From contig NZ_FNFO01000010.1 of the NCBI RefSeq assembly GCF_900100765.1, positions 90,351 to 154,350 on the forward strand: a stretch of 64,000 bases of DNA, read 5' to 3'. Under the pieces are notes generated by a model. The model worked only from the letters and a program-made list of their open reading frames with translations, ran no database searches and was not told where the DNA came from. The DNA comes from Catalinimonas alkaloidigena (GTDB lineage: Bacteria; Bacteroidota; Bacteroidia; Cytophagales; Flexibacteraceae). Numbering within the stretch: position 1 is the first letter of the stretch; each line of letters opens with the position of its first letter. The translations under genes and the position numbers were made by a program. This document shows positions 1-8,995 of this stretch, in pieces.

Positions 1-1228
1 GGAGGTCGAACCCATCGACCGAGCGGGCCGAGCCGGTCAGCGATCCGTTCGATTTGGTCAGGATGACCGTCGGGCGGTAGTACTTCTCGACGCAACGCGA
101 AGCCATGATGCCCACCACTCCTTTGTGCCACGCTTCGTGATACAGCACGGTCGTATTGGTCTCTTCCGTGATGTCTTCTTCTTCCGCAATCATGTCCATC
201 GCCTGCTGTGTCTGCTGCGTGTCGTAGTCGCGGCGTTCGGTGTTGCGGAGTTCCAGCAGGTTGGCGATGCGCTCGGCCTCCTGTTCGTCGGTGGCGGTCA
301 GCAGTTCGACCACCAGGCGTGCGTGCGCCATGCGTCCGGCGGCGTTGAGGCGAGGTGCGACCACAAACACAACGTTGCTGATGTTCAGGGTATACTGGCC
401 GCTGCGTTCGTCGGGAAAGTGGCCGGCAGCAGCCAGCAGCTTCCGGATGCCCAGGCAGGGATCTTCCAGCATTTTCCGCATGCCCCAATGGGCCAGAATC
501 CGGTTCTCGCCGGTGATCGGCACAATGTCGGCCGCAATGCTGATCGCCAGCATGTCGAGGTAGCGGTACAGCGCCTGCAGAGGAACGCCGTGCCGCACGC
601 AGTAGGCCGACAGCAACTTGAAGCCAATGCCACAGCCCGACAGTTCCACAAAAGGGTAGGGACAGTCGGCGCGTTTCGGGTTGAGGACCGCCACCGCCTC
701 GGGCAACTGGTCGCCGGGTTCGTGATGGTCGCAAACGATGAAGTCGATTCCCTGACGGCGCGCTTTTTTGATTTTTTCCAGGTCTTTGGTCCCGCAGTCC
801 AGGGTGATGATCAAGGTCACCCCCCGCTCCAGGGCATAGGCAATGCCCTGGTCCGAAATGCCATAGCCTTCCTGCTTGCGGTCCGGGATGTAGTAATCGA
901 TGTCGGGATGGAGGTTCCGCAGAAACGAATAGACCAACGACACGGCCGTGGTACCGTCTACGTCGTAGTCGCCGTAAATCAGGATCTTTTCGCGCTTCTC
1001 CTGCATGGCGACCGTCATACGCTGCACCGCCTCGTGCATGCCGCACATCTGAAAAGGATCGTGTAGGTCGTCCAGCGAGGGCCGGAAAAAGTCTTTGGCG
1101 TCGTCGAACGTCGTGATGCCGCGCTGAATCAGCAGACACGCCAAGGTTTCGTTTACATGAATGGCTCGCGAGAGCCGCTCCACCTGCTCTGAAGATGGTG
1201 TCGGGCGATAAGACCATCGTTTCTCCAT
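1..1228 (-). CDS. recJ: RecJ single-stranded-DNA exonuclease (3' end cut by window edge)
   Basis: About 409 N-terminal residues are present and the C-terminus lies left of base 1. The reading frame shows the DHH phosphoesterase hallmarks: motif I IYGDYDVDGTTAV (residues about 84-96) and the DHH motif VCDHHEP (about 165-171), followed by a DHHA1-like stretch beginning NISNVVFVVAPRLNAAGRM. RecJ degrades single-stranded DNA 5' to 3' in recombination and repair, using divalent metals held by these aspartates and histidines. The ATG at 1226-1228 (MEKRWSYR) is the natural start. The gene lies downstream of the SPOR-like gene on the same strand with a terminator hairpin between them, so it is probably transcribed separately. 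The identification rests on the motif set and is confident. Confidence 0.93.
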   Translation of the reverse strand, partial: MEKRWSYRPTPSSEQVERLSRAIHVNETLACLLIQRGITTFDDAKDFFRPSLDDLHDPFQMCGMHEAVQRMTVAMQEKREKILIYGDYDVDGTTAVSLVYSFLRNLHPDIDYYIPDRKQEGYGISDQGIAYALERGVTLIITLDCGTKDLEKIKKARRQGIDFIVCDHHEPGDQLPEAVAVLNPKRADCPYPFVELSGCGIGFKLLSAYCVRHGVPLQALYRYLDMLAISIAADIVPITGENRILAHWGMRKMLEDPCLGIRKLLAAAGHFPDERSGQYTLNISNVVFVVAPRLNAAGRMAHARLVVELLTATDEQEAERIANLLELRNTERRDYDTQQTQQAMDMIAEEEDITEETNTTVLYHEAWHKGVVGIMASRCVEKYYRPTVILTKSNGSLTGSARSVDGFDL

Positions 1229-1305
1229 AACCACAAAATAACGAACCTTCCCGGGAAAAGAGAACAGCTTTTCGGCCGGGAGCCTACGTCCTTCTCACCT
1301 GACGC

Positions 1306-1342
1306 AAAAGAGGCGCGCTCCCCGGGGGAACACGCCTCTTTT
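1306..1342 (-). terminator. Rho-independent terminator hairpin between SPOR-like gene and recJ
   Basis: A 10-bp perfect stem AAAAGAGGCG / CGCCTCTTTT encloses a GC-rich loop. T-rich tracts follow on both strands, so it can work both ways. It lies just past the stop of the minus-strand SPOR-like gene and ahead of recJ. Confidence 0.75.
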
Positions 1343-1377
1343 GTATTTTTCTTACGCGGCAAGCTTCCTGCCGACTT

Positions 1378-2058
1378 TTACCACCCGCTTCCTTCGTCGG
1401 GAACGGTCGAAATCTGCGGTTTCGGCGCCTTTTTCGCGGCCGGGGCCGGACCTGCTGCCTCCAGGGCTTCCTGCATGGCGATGCGATCGCCGTTGCGGTA
1501 CGCCACGATCCACGCGTCTTTCACGCCCATCTCGCGCAGGTATTTTTTAAAGGTATCGGCTTCCCAATACTCCGCAAACTGCCCCAGCGTAACGCGCTGC
1601 GTGCCGTCGGAATCCTGTTCGCCTCCGAAATTGGGATGGTTCTCGAAGTATTTGCTCAGGTTTTTATTTTTAAAGGCCCCGATCTGCACCTTGAAGACCA
1701 GCCCGTCGACCGGCGCCACCCCGTGCTGGGCGGCAGCTTTGCGCTCGGTAGAAGGCGGCGTTGCCAAGGCTTTGGCTTTACTTTCGGCCAGTTGCCCTTT
1801 CAGGTTCGAGTTTTCGACGGTGGCCTGGTCCAGTTGCTTTTGCAGTTGCATCACAGACGACCGCAATTTCTCGGTGTCCGAAACAGCCTTGTCACGCTCT
1901 TCCATCAACTCTTTAAACTCCAGCGGGTCCATGCTCTTCTGCTTCTTGGCCCACTCTTTCGCTTCTTTCTTGTCGCTCTTTTTGCTCTTCTGGGCAAATG
2001 CATCGTTCACGTTACCGGCCATCACGATGAGCCCGAGTATCAGCACAACTTTTTTCAT
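1378..2058 (-). CDS. Secreted SPOR-like domain protein
   Basis: 226 residues. A signal peptide (KKVV...NDAFA, cleavage near residue 22) is followed by a lysine-rich segment, a probable coiled coil (about residues 45-95, KLRSSVMQLQKQLDQATVEN) and a C-terminal domain (about 118-195) with the SPOR-like pattern FKVQIGAFKN ... RVTLGQF ... AWIVAYRNGDRI. SPOR domains bind denuded peptidoglycan glycans, so a periplasmic cell-envelope role is likely; this domain is divergent and binding is inferred. It ends in a low-complexity Ala/Pro/Lys tail. The gene has its own terminator. Comparable coiled-coil plus SPOR proteins recur in Cytophagales without an assigned function. Confidence 0.6.
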   Translation of the reverse strand: MKKVVLILGLIVMAGNVNDAFAQKSKKSDKKEAKEWAKKQKSMDPLEFKELMEERDKAVSDTEKLRSSVMQLQKQLDQATVENSNLKGQLAESKAKALATPPSTERKAAAQHGVAPVDGLVFKVQIGAFKNKNLSKYFENHPNFGGEQDSDGTQRVTLGQFAEYWEADTFKKYLREMGVKDAWIVAYRNGDRIAMQEALEAAGPAPAAKKAPKPQISTVPDEGSGW

Positions 2059-2335
2059 AGTGGCGTATTAGGTGATAATCCTTCGTTAGCGCCTCCAAGA
2101 TAGAGCGACCGCGAGGAATAACCTGACCACGCGCCCACGGCCCTGCGCCAGTGGCAGCAAGTTTTACGCAAGAGGCTGACCGATTGGGAATTCCGCCTGC
2201 GTTTCGTCACAAAAACTAACGTTTGCAGCATCAGGAGGCACACCGGAAAATCGGCGGGAGTGCGATCCGCTTTTTTGTAGTAAGGTGCTTACCTTAGGGG
2301 CGAAAGCCGTTGAAACTCATCCTTATGAATCACGC

Positions 2336-3238
2336 ATGATCCACCCACTCGACCTACGTTTCCTGGGCCATGACCACACCATCGCCTCGTTTCTGATTTC
2401 CACCGCCGAAGGCCCCATCCTGATCGAAAGCGGCCCTCACTCCACCTTACCGGCACTGGAACAGGCCCTGGCTCAGCACCACGTTCAACTGGCCGACATT
2501 CAGCACGTGCTGCTCACCCACATTCATCTGGATCACGCAGGGGCGGCCTGGGCACTGGCCCAACACGGCGCTACGGTCTGGGTCCACCCGGTCGGGCTGC
2601 CTCACCTGGCCGACCCTTCGCGGCTCATGCAGTCCGCACAACGGATTTACGGCGACGACATGGACCGCTTGTGGGGAGAGATGCGGGCCATTCCGGAAGC
2701 GCAACTGCATGCGGTAGCCGATAACGCCCTCCTGCGTTTCGGCGAAGTGGAACTGCGCGCCCACTACACGCCGGGGCACGCCTCGCACCACATCGCCTGG
2801 CAATACGACGACGTGGTGCTGACCGGCGACGTGGCCGGCGTACGCATCGCCAACGGGCCCGTGGTGCCGCCATGCCCCCCGCCCGACATCGACATTGAGC
2901 ACTGGCGCGATTCGATCCGGTGCCTGCGCGAACTGGCGCCGCGCCAACTGTACCTTACGCACTTCGGGCGTATCGACGACCCTTTGGCCCACCTGGACGA
3001 ACTGGAAACTCGCCTGATCGACTGGGCCGCCTGGATGCGCATTCCGTGGGAAGCGGGACGAACGGCCGCCGAAGTGGTGCCGGAATTTCAGGCGTACGTA
3101 CGCCAGCAACTGCGCGACCAGGGCGTCACCGACGAGGAAGTGCTCGCGCAATACGAAGCCGCCAATCCGTCGTGGATGAGTGTCGAAGGGCTTTTCCGCT
3201 ACTGGCGGAAGTATCAACCTAAAACCGAAGTCAACTAA
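2336..3238 (+). CDS. Metallo-beta-lactamase fold hydrolase
   Basis: 300 residues when started at the ATG at 2336 (MIHPLDLRFLGHD). The same frame is open back to a GTG at 2285, but that extension has no family character. The zinc-site motif THIHLDHAG (HxHxDH) is complete, with further ligands in PGHASHH, the TGDVAGV aspartate and the late histidine in YLTHFGR. This is the glyoxalase II-like branch of MBL hydrolases; its substrate cannot be read from the sequence. The C-terminal 80 residues form a helical extension (AAEVVPEFQAYVRQQL) often seen in unassigned Bacteroidota MBL proteins. The next gene begins 11 bases later, so the two may be co-transcribed. Confidence 0.85.
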   Translation: MIHPLDLRFLGHDHTIASFLISTAEGPILIESGPHSTLPALEQALAQHHVQLADIQHVLLTHIHLDHAGAAWALAQHGATVWVHPVGLPHLADPSRLMQSAQRIYGDDMDRLWGEMRAIPEAQLHAVADNALLRFGEVELRAHYTPGHASHHIAWQYDDVVLTGDVAGVRIANGPVVPPCPPPDIDIEHWRDSIRCLRELAPRQLYLTHFGRIDDPLAHLDELETRLIDWAAWMRIPWEAGRTAAEVVPEFQAYVRQQLRDQGVTDEEVLAQYEAANPSWMSVEGLFRYWRKYQPKTEVN

Positions 3239-3249
3239 GCGTTATTCCC

Positions 3250-3774
3250 ATGAAAGTAGAAACGTATCAGATCCAGGACTGGGAAGAGCCGGAAACCGGC
3301 CTGGTACTGGCCGAGAATGACGAATGGATTCTCGTGCACTACATCCCGTCCGATTATGTGGTGGACGGCTACAAGCTGTTCAAAAAATCGTTTGTGCAGC
3401 AACGCCTCCACTCCGAGCACGAAGCCCGCGTGGAAAAAGTGCTACGCCTGAAAAACGTAACCGACGAACCGCCGGAAGGCTTTGCGTTCGGCACTACGAT
3501 CGAACTGCTCCAATGGGTCGAAGACCGTTACGGCATTTTCGAGTTTCAGGAAGAAGACGAAGAGGGGCTGTATTACGGAAAAATTTCGTACGCCTCGGCC
3601 GATACGCTGGTGATCGACATGATTCTGGCCGACGGGACGGTTGATACTGATTACGACTACGAATACGACGTAGACGAGATTCGGGCCATCACCTTCGGGT
3701 CCGATTATCACCTGTCGCTCCGGCTGCTGTGGCTCGACCAACAGGCGAGTGCCGAAGGACCGGAACTCGATTAA
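3250..3774 (+). CDS. Conserved hypothetical acidic protein
   Basis: 174 residues, strongly acidic, with no signal peptide or membrane segment. The N-terminal half (WILVHYIPSDYVVDGYKLF) and C-terminal half (YYGKISYASADTLVIDMI, DEIRAITFGSDYHLSL) look like beta-rich Sm-like or barrel modules, but no named family is recognised. It starts 11 bases after the MBL hydrolase gene, suggesting an operon. Its stop codon overlaps the stop of the convergent FG-GAP gene by four bases, so no intergenic terminator is possible there. It is probably cytoplasmic; function unknown. Confidence 0.7.
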   Translation: MKVETYQIQDWEEPETGLVLAENDEWILVHYIPSDYVVDGYKLFKKSFVQQRLHSEHEARVEKVLRLKNVTDEPPEGFAFGTTIELLQWVEDRYGIFEFQEEDEEGLYYGKISYASADTLVIDMILADGTVDTDYDYEYDVDEIRAITFGSDYHLSLRLLWLDQQASAEGPELD

Positions 3775-6068
3775 GGAACGTGCACCAGCCGGCGGGTCGC
3801 CACGCGCCCGTCGTCGCTCGTGAACTGCCAGACGTACACACCCGGACGCCAGGCGGCGGTGGAAAGCACTGTGGTTTTTTCGGCATACAGACGCTGATAC
3901 GGCACCACCAGGCGTCCGGCCACATCGACCACCCGGAAGCTACCCGCCACCGCCACGTCCATCTGCAACTGTTGCCGGACCGGATTGGGATACACCCGCA
4001 CGGACGCTGCCTCCAGCAAAGGCGGCGCTGCTGAAGGAAGGCCGGTCGTCTGACGCAGGTAGTGCACACCGCCGGCGCGCGTGCCCCCCAGTACGTCGAT
4101 CTTGCCATCGCCATCCAGGTCACCGACGGCAGGCACTAGGTACTGCTGCCCGAAGCGCGCAATAGCCAGCGTATCGGCATACGGGCTGGCAATGAGGCGG
4201 CTCTGAGGTACGGGCCGCCCCGCGAGTTCGCGTGCAATGTCCGAGTAGACCAGGAGGCGGCCACTGCGATCGCTGGTCATCAGGTCGACCCGGCTATCGT
4301 TGTCCACGTCAGCCAAAACTACCTTCAGTTGCAGGAAATCCAGACTGTCGCCGATGCCGGCGACATTGTCCTGCGCCAGCACAAACGCAGGGGCGGTGGC
4401 GGTTCCATCGTTCCGGTAGTAGCGTAGACGCCCCGGATATTCCCCGATCAAGGCATCCACATCGCCGTCGCCGTCCAGATCAGCAAAGGCCAGGCTCTCG
4501 CGCGAGGTGGCGGTAAGGGACAATTGCTGCATAGACGCCAGATTAAAAACGGCAGGCGCACCGGCCTGGGCCTCATTGGGCAGATAACGCACATTTTGCC
4601 GGGGCGATTCGTAGATCGTCAGTACCAGATCAAGGGCGCCGTCGCCGTTCACGTCGGCAAAATAAGGGGTCAGTCCAGCCCATTCGTTCCCCGTTAATGC
4701 CAGCCAGTCGTCCGTTTCGAGCCGAAATACAGGAGCCGTTGCCGTTCCCACGTTCCGGAAAAGCGTCAAACCCGACGCCAACGCCCCGTCGGGTTGCACA
4801 TTGCCTCCGTTTCCGATGACCAGATCCAGGTCTCCGTCGCCATCCAGGTCGGCCAGCGCCGGCGTAGCGTCGGTGCCCACGTCGATCATCTCGCGCTGCA
4901 AAAACGCATCGGTTCGGTACGCAAAGCTGGCGGGTTGTTCGCCCGTAGCCGTATCCTCGTACAACCAGGTGCTGCGCTGATAGTCGACCACGCCGTTCAC
5001 GTCATTGTGCAGGCTGGTCGACACCACAAGGTCGGGGCGGCCGTCCAGGGTAATGTCTTCTACAAAAGCCGCCGGCATTTCGGCCAAGTCGACCGGATGG
5101 GCAGCCGGGTAGTTGGTCAGGATCGAGGTCATTTGCGCCGCGGAGGCAGTCCCGGTGTTTTTCAGCAACGTCAGGTTACGGCAACTGGCATCGCCCACCA
5201 GTGCATCCGCTACGCCATCGCGGTCGGGGTCGAACAACGTCAGGGTCGAGCCAATGTGCTCGACGTTCTGGGGCAACGGCGGATGGGTTGGAGCCTTGTC
5301 GGAAGGCCGCGGGCTTTCGGGCTGCACCAGGCAGGGCTCCGGATACGACTCGAACGTGTAATCGGTGCATCCCTGTTCGATAAAATTCCCCCAGTAAGCG
5401 CTTGCACCCTCAAACACCAACGCCTCGCGCCCACCCGTGGTTTCTACGCTCATGTTCCGGTACCACTCGGCCGAATTACGCCCGTAACCAAATAACAGAA
5501 TGTCGAGGTCGCCGTCGCCGTCAACGTCATAGACGGAGGGCAAATCGTCGGGAAACAGAGCAATGGCGCGGTCTTGCACACAACTGAGGGGATGCGTCGA
5601 GCGCAACACGTCCCGCACCTTGGAGAAGCCGGTCAGGCGCGTGCCGTTGTGCTCGCCCCGGTACACGGTAATGTTGAACGAGACCGAAGGGCCGCTAAAC
5701 TCGTTGGTAAACAGGTCGCGGATGCCGTCGCCATCGTAGTCGCGCAGCAGCATCCAGTTCCGTACCACTGGAAAAAGCGACTGGTACGCCGGGGCATAGC
5801 GCCACCGAACGCCATTACCGTCGGAAACGGCCAGAAAAGTCAGCACGGTTCCCGACGAACGCTCGAAAACCACAAGGTCTTCTACCGGATCATCGTCCAG
5901 CCGAATGCGCGAAAATTGCGCGCTGTTCAGGCCACCCGCCCAGGCGTTTCGGAGGGAATCTTCGCCGCTACTGACCGGAATCGAATTCTCGGGCCGAAAG
6001 GCCAATTCTTGCGCTGACAGCCTGAAAATCAACAGACAAAACCCACATAATAATCCGTAATGTTTCAT
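3771..6068 (-). CDS. FG-GAP/VCBS repeat protein with T9SS C-terminal sorting domain
   Basis: 765 residues. A signal peptide (ending near LSAQ) precedes at least eight FG-GAP/VCBS-type blades with DxDGDGxxD calcium loops, for example DYDGDGIRDLF, DVDGDGDLDILLFG, DLDGDGDLDLVIGN, DVNGDGALDLVL, DLDGDGDVDALIG and DLDGDGKIDVLGG. These build an integrin-alpha-like beta-propeller. The last 80 residues (VRVYPNPV ... FRVVDVAGRLV ... GVYVWQF ... LVHVP) match a type A T9SS sorting domain, so the protein should be exported through the type IX system and held at the surface or released. Ligand or adhesion function is not evident. It is divergent from murF, with 55 bases between the two starts. Confidence 0.88.
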   Translation of the reverse strand: MKHYGLLCGFCLLIFRLSAQELAFRPENSIPVSSGEDSLRNAWAGGLNSAQFSRIRLDDDPVEDLVVFERSSGTVLTFLAVSDGNGVRWRYAPAYQSLFPVVRNWMLLRDYDGDGIRDLFTNEFSGPSVSFNITVYRGEHNGTRLTGFSKVRDVLRSTHPLSCVQDRAIALFPDDLPSVYDVDGDGDLDILLFGYGRNSAEWYRNMSVETTGGREALVFEGASAYWGNFIEQGCTDYTFESYPEPCLVQPESPRPSDKAPTHPPLPQNVEHIGSTLTLFDPDRDGVADALVGDASCRNLTLLKNTGTASAAQMTSILTNYPAAHPVDLAEMPAAFVEDITLDGRPDLVVSTSLHNDVNGVVDYQRSTWLYEDTATGEQPASFAYRTDAFLQREMIDVGTDATPALADLDGDGDLDLVIGNGGNVQPDGALASGLTLFRNVGTATAPVFRLETDDWLALTGNEWAGLTPYFADVNGDGALDLVLTIYESPRQNVRYLPNEAQAGAPAVFNLASMQQLSLTATSRESLAFADLDGDGDVDALIGEYPGRLRYYRNDGTATAPAFVLAQDNVAGIGDSLDFLQLKVVLADVDNDSRVDLMTSDRSGRLLVYSDIARELAGRPVPQSRLIASPYADTLAIARFGQQYLVPAVGDLDGDGKIDVLGGTRAGGVHYLRQTTGLPSAAPPLLEAASVRVYPNPVRQQLQMDVAVAGSFRVVDVAGRLVVPYQRLYAEKTTVLSTAAWRPGVYVWQFTSDDGRVATRRLVHVP

Positions 6069-6123
6069 TCAATCCATATCTTGCGTCTCCCTCAACTATA
6101 ACTCTGAGCCGTCGGGCAAAAGT

Positions 6124-7413
6124 ATGTATACATCGACCGAAACTTTGTACCGCCATTTTCAGGAGTGCGGCGCCGTCAGCACCGATACACGCCGCATTCC
6201 CGCCGACTCCATCTTCATTGCTCTGAAAGGACCGCGTTTCAACGGCAACCAGTTTGCGGCCGAGGCGCTGCAACAAGGGGCCTGCTATGCCGTGGTCGAT
6301 GAGCGCGACGCCGTCGTAAACGAGCGTTGCCTGCTGGTGGAAGATGGCCTGAAAGCGTTGCAAAACCTCGCCCGAATGCACCGCCGTCAGCTCAGCATTC
6401 CGGTGCTGGCCGTAGGTGGCTCCAACGGTAAGACGACTACGAAGGAACTGATCGCGGCCGTGCTGGGTAAAAAATTTCGGACGTTCGCCACGCGCGGCAA
6501 CCTCAACAACCACATCGGGGTGCCCCTGACCCTACTGAGCATCTTTGCTGATACGGAAATGGCCGTAATTGAAATGGGGGCCAACGCGCCCGATGAGATC
6601 GATCTGCTGTGCCGCATTGCTGAACCAACGCACGGCATCATCACCAACGTGGGACTCGACCACCTGGAGGGGTTCGGCAGCCACGAAGGCGTGATCCGCG
6701 CCAACGGCGAACTGTACGATTACCTGGCTCAGCACGAAGGCATGGCCTTTGTCAACACGAACGAGCCCGACCTGGTGCGCATGGCCGAGGTGCTGCGCTA
6801 CCTTACGAAATACCCCAATCCGGGCGATTTTTACCACTGCACACTGCTGCCTTCCGACTTTTTTGTGAAAGTACAGGCCGAAGACGGCACAGAAATCCAG
6901 ACGCAGCTGTTCGGCCGGTACAACTTCCCCAACATTGCGACGGCCCTTTGCATCGGCAAATATTTCGAGGTGCCGCCGGCCGATGCGCACGCCGCGATCG
7001 CCGACTACGTGCCGAAAAATAACCGCTCGCAGTTGGTGCAAAAAGACCATAACACCATTCTGCTCGACGCCTACAACGCCAACCCCAGTTCCATGCAGGC
7101 GGCGGTCGAAAACCTGGCGCACCTGAAGGCCGCTCACAAAACGGTGATTCTGGGCGACATGCTGGAGATGGGCCACGAAAGCGAGTCGGAACACCGAAAA
7201 CTGGGCCAACTGCTGCAACGCCTCCACTTCGATACGGTGCTGCTCTGCGGCCACGAGATGCAGTACGCTCACCGGGAAGCACCGGGCAGTCACTGGTTTG
7301 CCGACCGGCAAGCGCTCAAAGCCTGGCTGGCCGATCACCCCATCCGCGACTCGTACGTGCTGTTGAAAGGCTCGCGGGGCATTGGCCTGGAAGAGGTCGT
7401 GGAAGGACTTTAA
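6124..7413 (+). CDS. murF: UDP-N-acetylmuramoyl-tripeptide--D-alanyl-D-alanine ligase MurF
   Basis: 429 residues, the usual length for Bacteroidota MurF. It adds D-Ala-D-Ala to UDP-MurNAc-tripeptide in the cytoplasm, using ATP. The Mur ligase ATP loop VGGSNGKTTTKELI is at about residues 97-110. GNLNNHIGVPLTL, the metal-binding EMGANAPDEI and the central-to-C-terminal LLDAYNANPSSM are the MurF-type motifs, and the N-terminal substrate domain carries STDTRRI. It stands apart from any mra/dcw cluster here and is divergent from the FG-GAP gene. Confidence 0.95.
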   Translation: MYTSTETLYRHFQECGAVSTDTRRIPADSIFIALKGPRFNGNQFAAEALQQGACYAVVDERDAVVNERCLLVEDGLKALQNLARMHRRQLSIPVLAVGGSNGKTTTKELIAAVLGKKFRTFATRGNLNNHIGVPLTLLSIFADTEMAVIEMGANAPDEIDLLCRIAEPTHGIITNVGLDHLEGFGSHEGVIRANGELYDYLAQHEGMAFVNTNEPDLVRMAEVLRYLTKYPNPGDFYHCTLLPSDFFVKVQAEDGTEIQTQLFGRYNFPNIATALCIGKYFEVPPADAHAAIADYVPKNNRSQLVQKDHNTILLDAYNANPSSMQAAVENLAHLKAAHKTVILGDMLEMGHESESEHRKLGQLLQRLHFDTVLLCGHEMQYAHREAPGSHWFADRQALKAWLADHPIRDSYVLLKGSRGIGLEEVVEGL

Positions 7414-7577
7414 GGCGGCGTCGATCAGCGCGGAGCTACGGCCCCCTGAGCGTGTCGGGCGGCGGCGTGGGTCCGCGGGGAGGATAGGATAATTTGGGGC
7501 AAGTTGTGTAAAAAATCACATGAGCCGCTGAAAATCACTATCTTACTAACGCGACCTTCTGCTTAGACGACACTTCC

Positions 7578-7952
7578 ATGAAGATTTTGGTGGTCGATGA
7601 TGAGTCCGACATCCAACCGCTTTTTGAGCAACGCTTCCGCCGCGAAATTCGCCAGGGCACCGTCGAACTGGCATTTGCCCATTCGGGGGAGGAAGCGCTT
7701 GCTTACCTGCACCAGCACATGTCGGAGATCATCCTGATTCTTTCGGACATCAACATGCCGGGCATGAGCGGCCTTGAGCTGCTGCACCGCATCCGGCAGA
7801 CGTATGCCGCACCGCCGCCGGTGGTCATGATGGTGACGGCCTACAGCGACGAGCAAAGTTACCAGCAGGCCCTGCAGTACGGCGCAAACGATTTTTTAAC
7901 CAAGCCGCTTGACTTCAACGCGCTGAAAAGCAAACTAAAAAGCGCCTTATGA
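7578..7952 (+). CDS. Single-domain response regulator (CheY-like)
   Basis: 124 residues, a lone receiver domain. The acidic pocket is VVDDESD (D7, D8), the phosphoacceptor is D57 in LILSDINMPG, and the conserved switch residues are the T of VTAYSD and K of LTKPLD. With no output domain it probably works by protein contact or phosphotransfer. It overlaps the next gene by 4 bases (ATGA), and its receiver is clearly paralogous to that of its neighbour (both have DDESD...RFRREI/KFRRQI then G-T-x-E/Y), which suggests a tandem duplication and joint function with the cyclase. Confidence 0.9.
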   Translation: MKILVVDDESDIQPLFEQRFRREIRQGTVELAFAHSGEEALAYLHQHMSEIILILSDINMPGMSGLELLHRIRQTYAAPPPVVMMVTAYSDEQSYQQALQYGANDFLTKPLDFNALKSKLKSAL

Positions 7953-8995
7953 GTGCCAAAATTTTAGTGGTAGACGACGAGTCCGACCTGGAACTTCTGA
8001 TCAAACAGAAATTCCGGCGACAGATCCGCGAAGGAACCTACGAGTTTTATTTCGCGCCAAACGGCCGCAAAGCGCTGGAAAAGCTGCAAGAGCAGTCGGA
8101 CATCGACGTGGTGCTCAGCGACATCAACATGCCTGAGATGGACGGTCTTTCGCTGCTGGTGAAGCTCCACGAGCTGAGTCCCCTGATCAAGACGGTGATC
8201 GTGTCGGCCTACGGCGACATGGACAACATCCGCACGGCCATGAACCGCGGGGCGTTCGACTTTGTGTGCAAACCTGTCAACTTCGCCGACCTGGACGTGA
8301 CCATCCAGAAAACGCTCCGGCACGTGACCCAACTGCGCGATACCCTGCGTGCTGTTAAAGAAAACAACATCCTGCGCATGTACGTCGACGAGACGGTGAT
8401 CCAGTTCATGTCACGGCAGGAGTTCGAGACGTCGGTGATGCTCAACGAAACCGTGCAGGCGTCGGTGGCCTTCGTCGACATCTGCCGTTTTACCGCCGTC
8501 AGCGAACACGCGCCTGCCGATACGGTGGTGCGGCTCCTCAACAAGTTGTTCGACGTGATGGTGAAGGAGATCATCGCGCAGGGCGGCTACATCGACAAAT
8601 TTATCGGCGATGCGGTAATGGCCGTCTTTCGGGGCAATTACCACCTGGACCGGGCCATCGACGCGGCCCTGGCAGTGCGTAACCGGATCGATGCCCTGCA
8701 GGAAACCATTCCGGAAGCGCCCGGCTACGTCCCGAAAGTCTCGGTAGGCATCAACGCCGGGGAGATGATTTCGGGCAACATCGGCTCGGCCTCCCTGCGG
8801 CGGCTCGACTACACCGTGATCGGCGATACGGTCAACCTGGCGCAACGCCTGCAATCTTCCGCCCATCCGGGGCAGATCCTCATCACCCATCACGCTTACC
8901 AGCAGATCAAAGAGTCGTTTCGTTGCGAACCGCGCGGCGAAGTGATCCTCAAGAATAAGGAACAGCCGGTGGAGGTCTACGAGGTGCTGGAGTAA
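7949..8995 (+). CDS. Response regulator with class III adenylate cyclase output domain
   Basis: 348 residues. The receiver domain (1-125) has phosphoacceptor D58 in VVLSDINMP. After a helical linker, the catalytic domain (about 165-345) has both metal aspartates (D177 in AFVDICRFT, D221 in KFIGDAVMA), the base-contact lysine K217, T289 in the position used by cyanobacterial-type adenylate cyclases, and transition-state residues N296 and R300 (DTVNLAQRL). All catalytic positions needed for cAMP synthesis are present, so an active homodimeric cyclase switched by phosphorylation is predicted. The start is fixed by the ATGA overlap with the single-domain regulator. A cNMP-binding transporter-like protein is encoded nearby at 12688-16008. 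Confidence 0.92.
   Translation: MSAKILVVDDESDLELLIKQKFRRQIREGTYEFYFAPNGRKALEKLQEQSDIDVVLSDINMPEMDGLSLLVKLHELSPLIKTVIVSAYGDMDNIRTAMNRGAFDFVCKPVNFADLDVTIQKTLRHVTQLRDTLRAVKENNILRMYVDETVIQFMSRQEFETSVMLNETVQASVAFVDICRFTAVSEHAPADTVVRLLNKLFDVMVKEIIAQGGYIDKFIGDAVMAVFRGNYHLDRAIDAALAVRNRIDALQETIPEAPGYVPKVSVGINAGEMISGNIGSASLRRLDYTVIGDTVNLAQRLQSSAHPGQILITHHAYQQIKESFRCEPRGEVILKNKEQPVEVYEVLE

Noticed and set aside
125..1066. 313-codon open frame on the plus strand
   Set aside because: Antisense to recJ. The minus strand encodes the DHH motifs, and this frame is rich in Val/Gln/His with no domain.
2055..2243. 62-codon minus-strand frame upstream of the SPOR-like gene
   Set aside because: Short, no domain or start signal, and in the likely promoter region of the two flanking genes.
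6077..6084. TATCTTGC-like boxes ahead of several genes (6077, 7540, 9191, 20995)
   Set aside because: They resemble the -7 element, but no TTG lies 19-21 bases upstream of any of them, so I do not call promoters.
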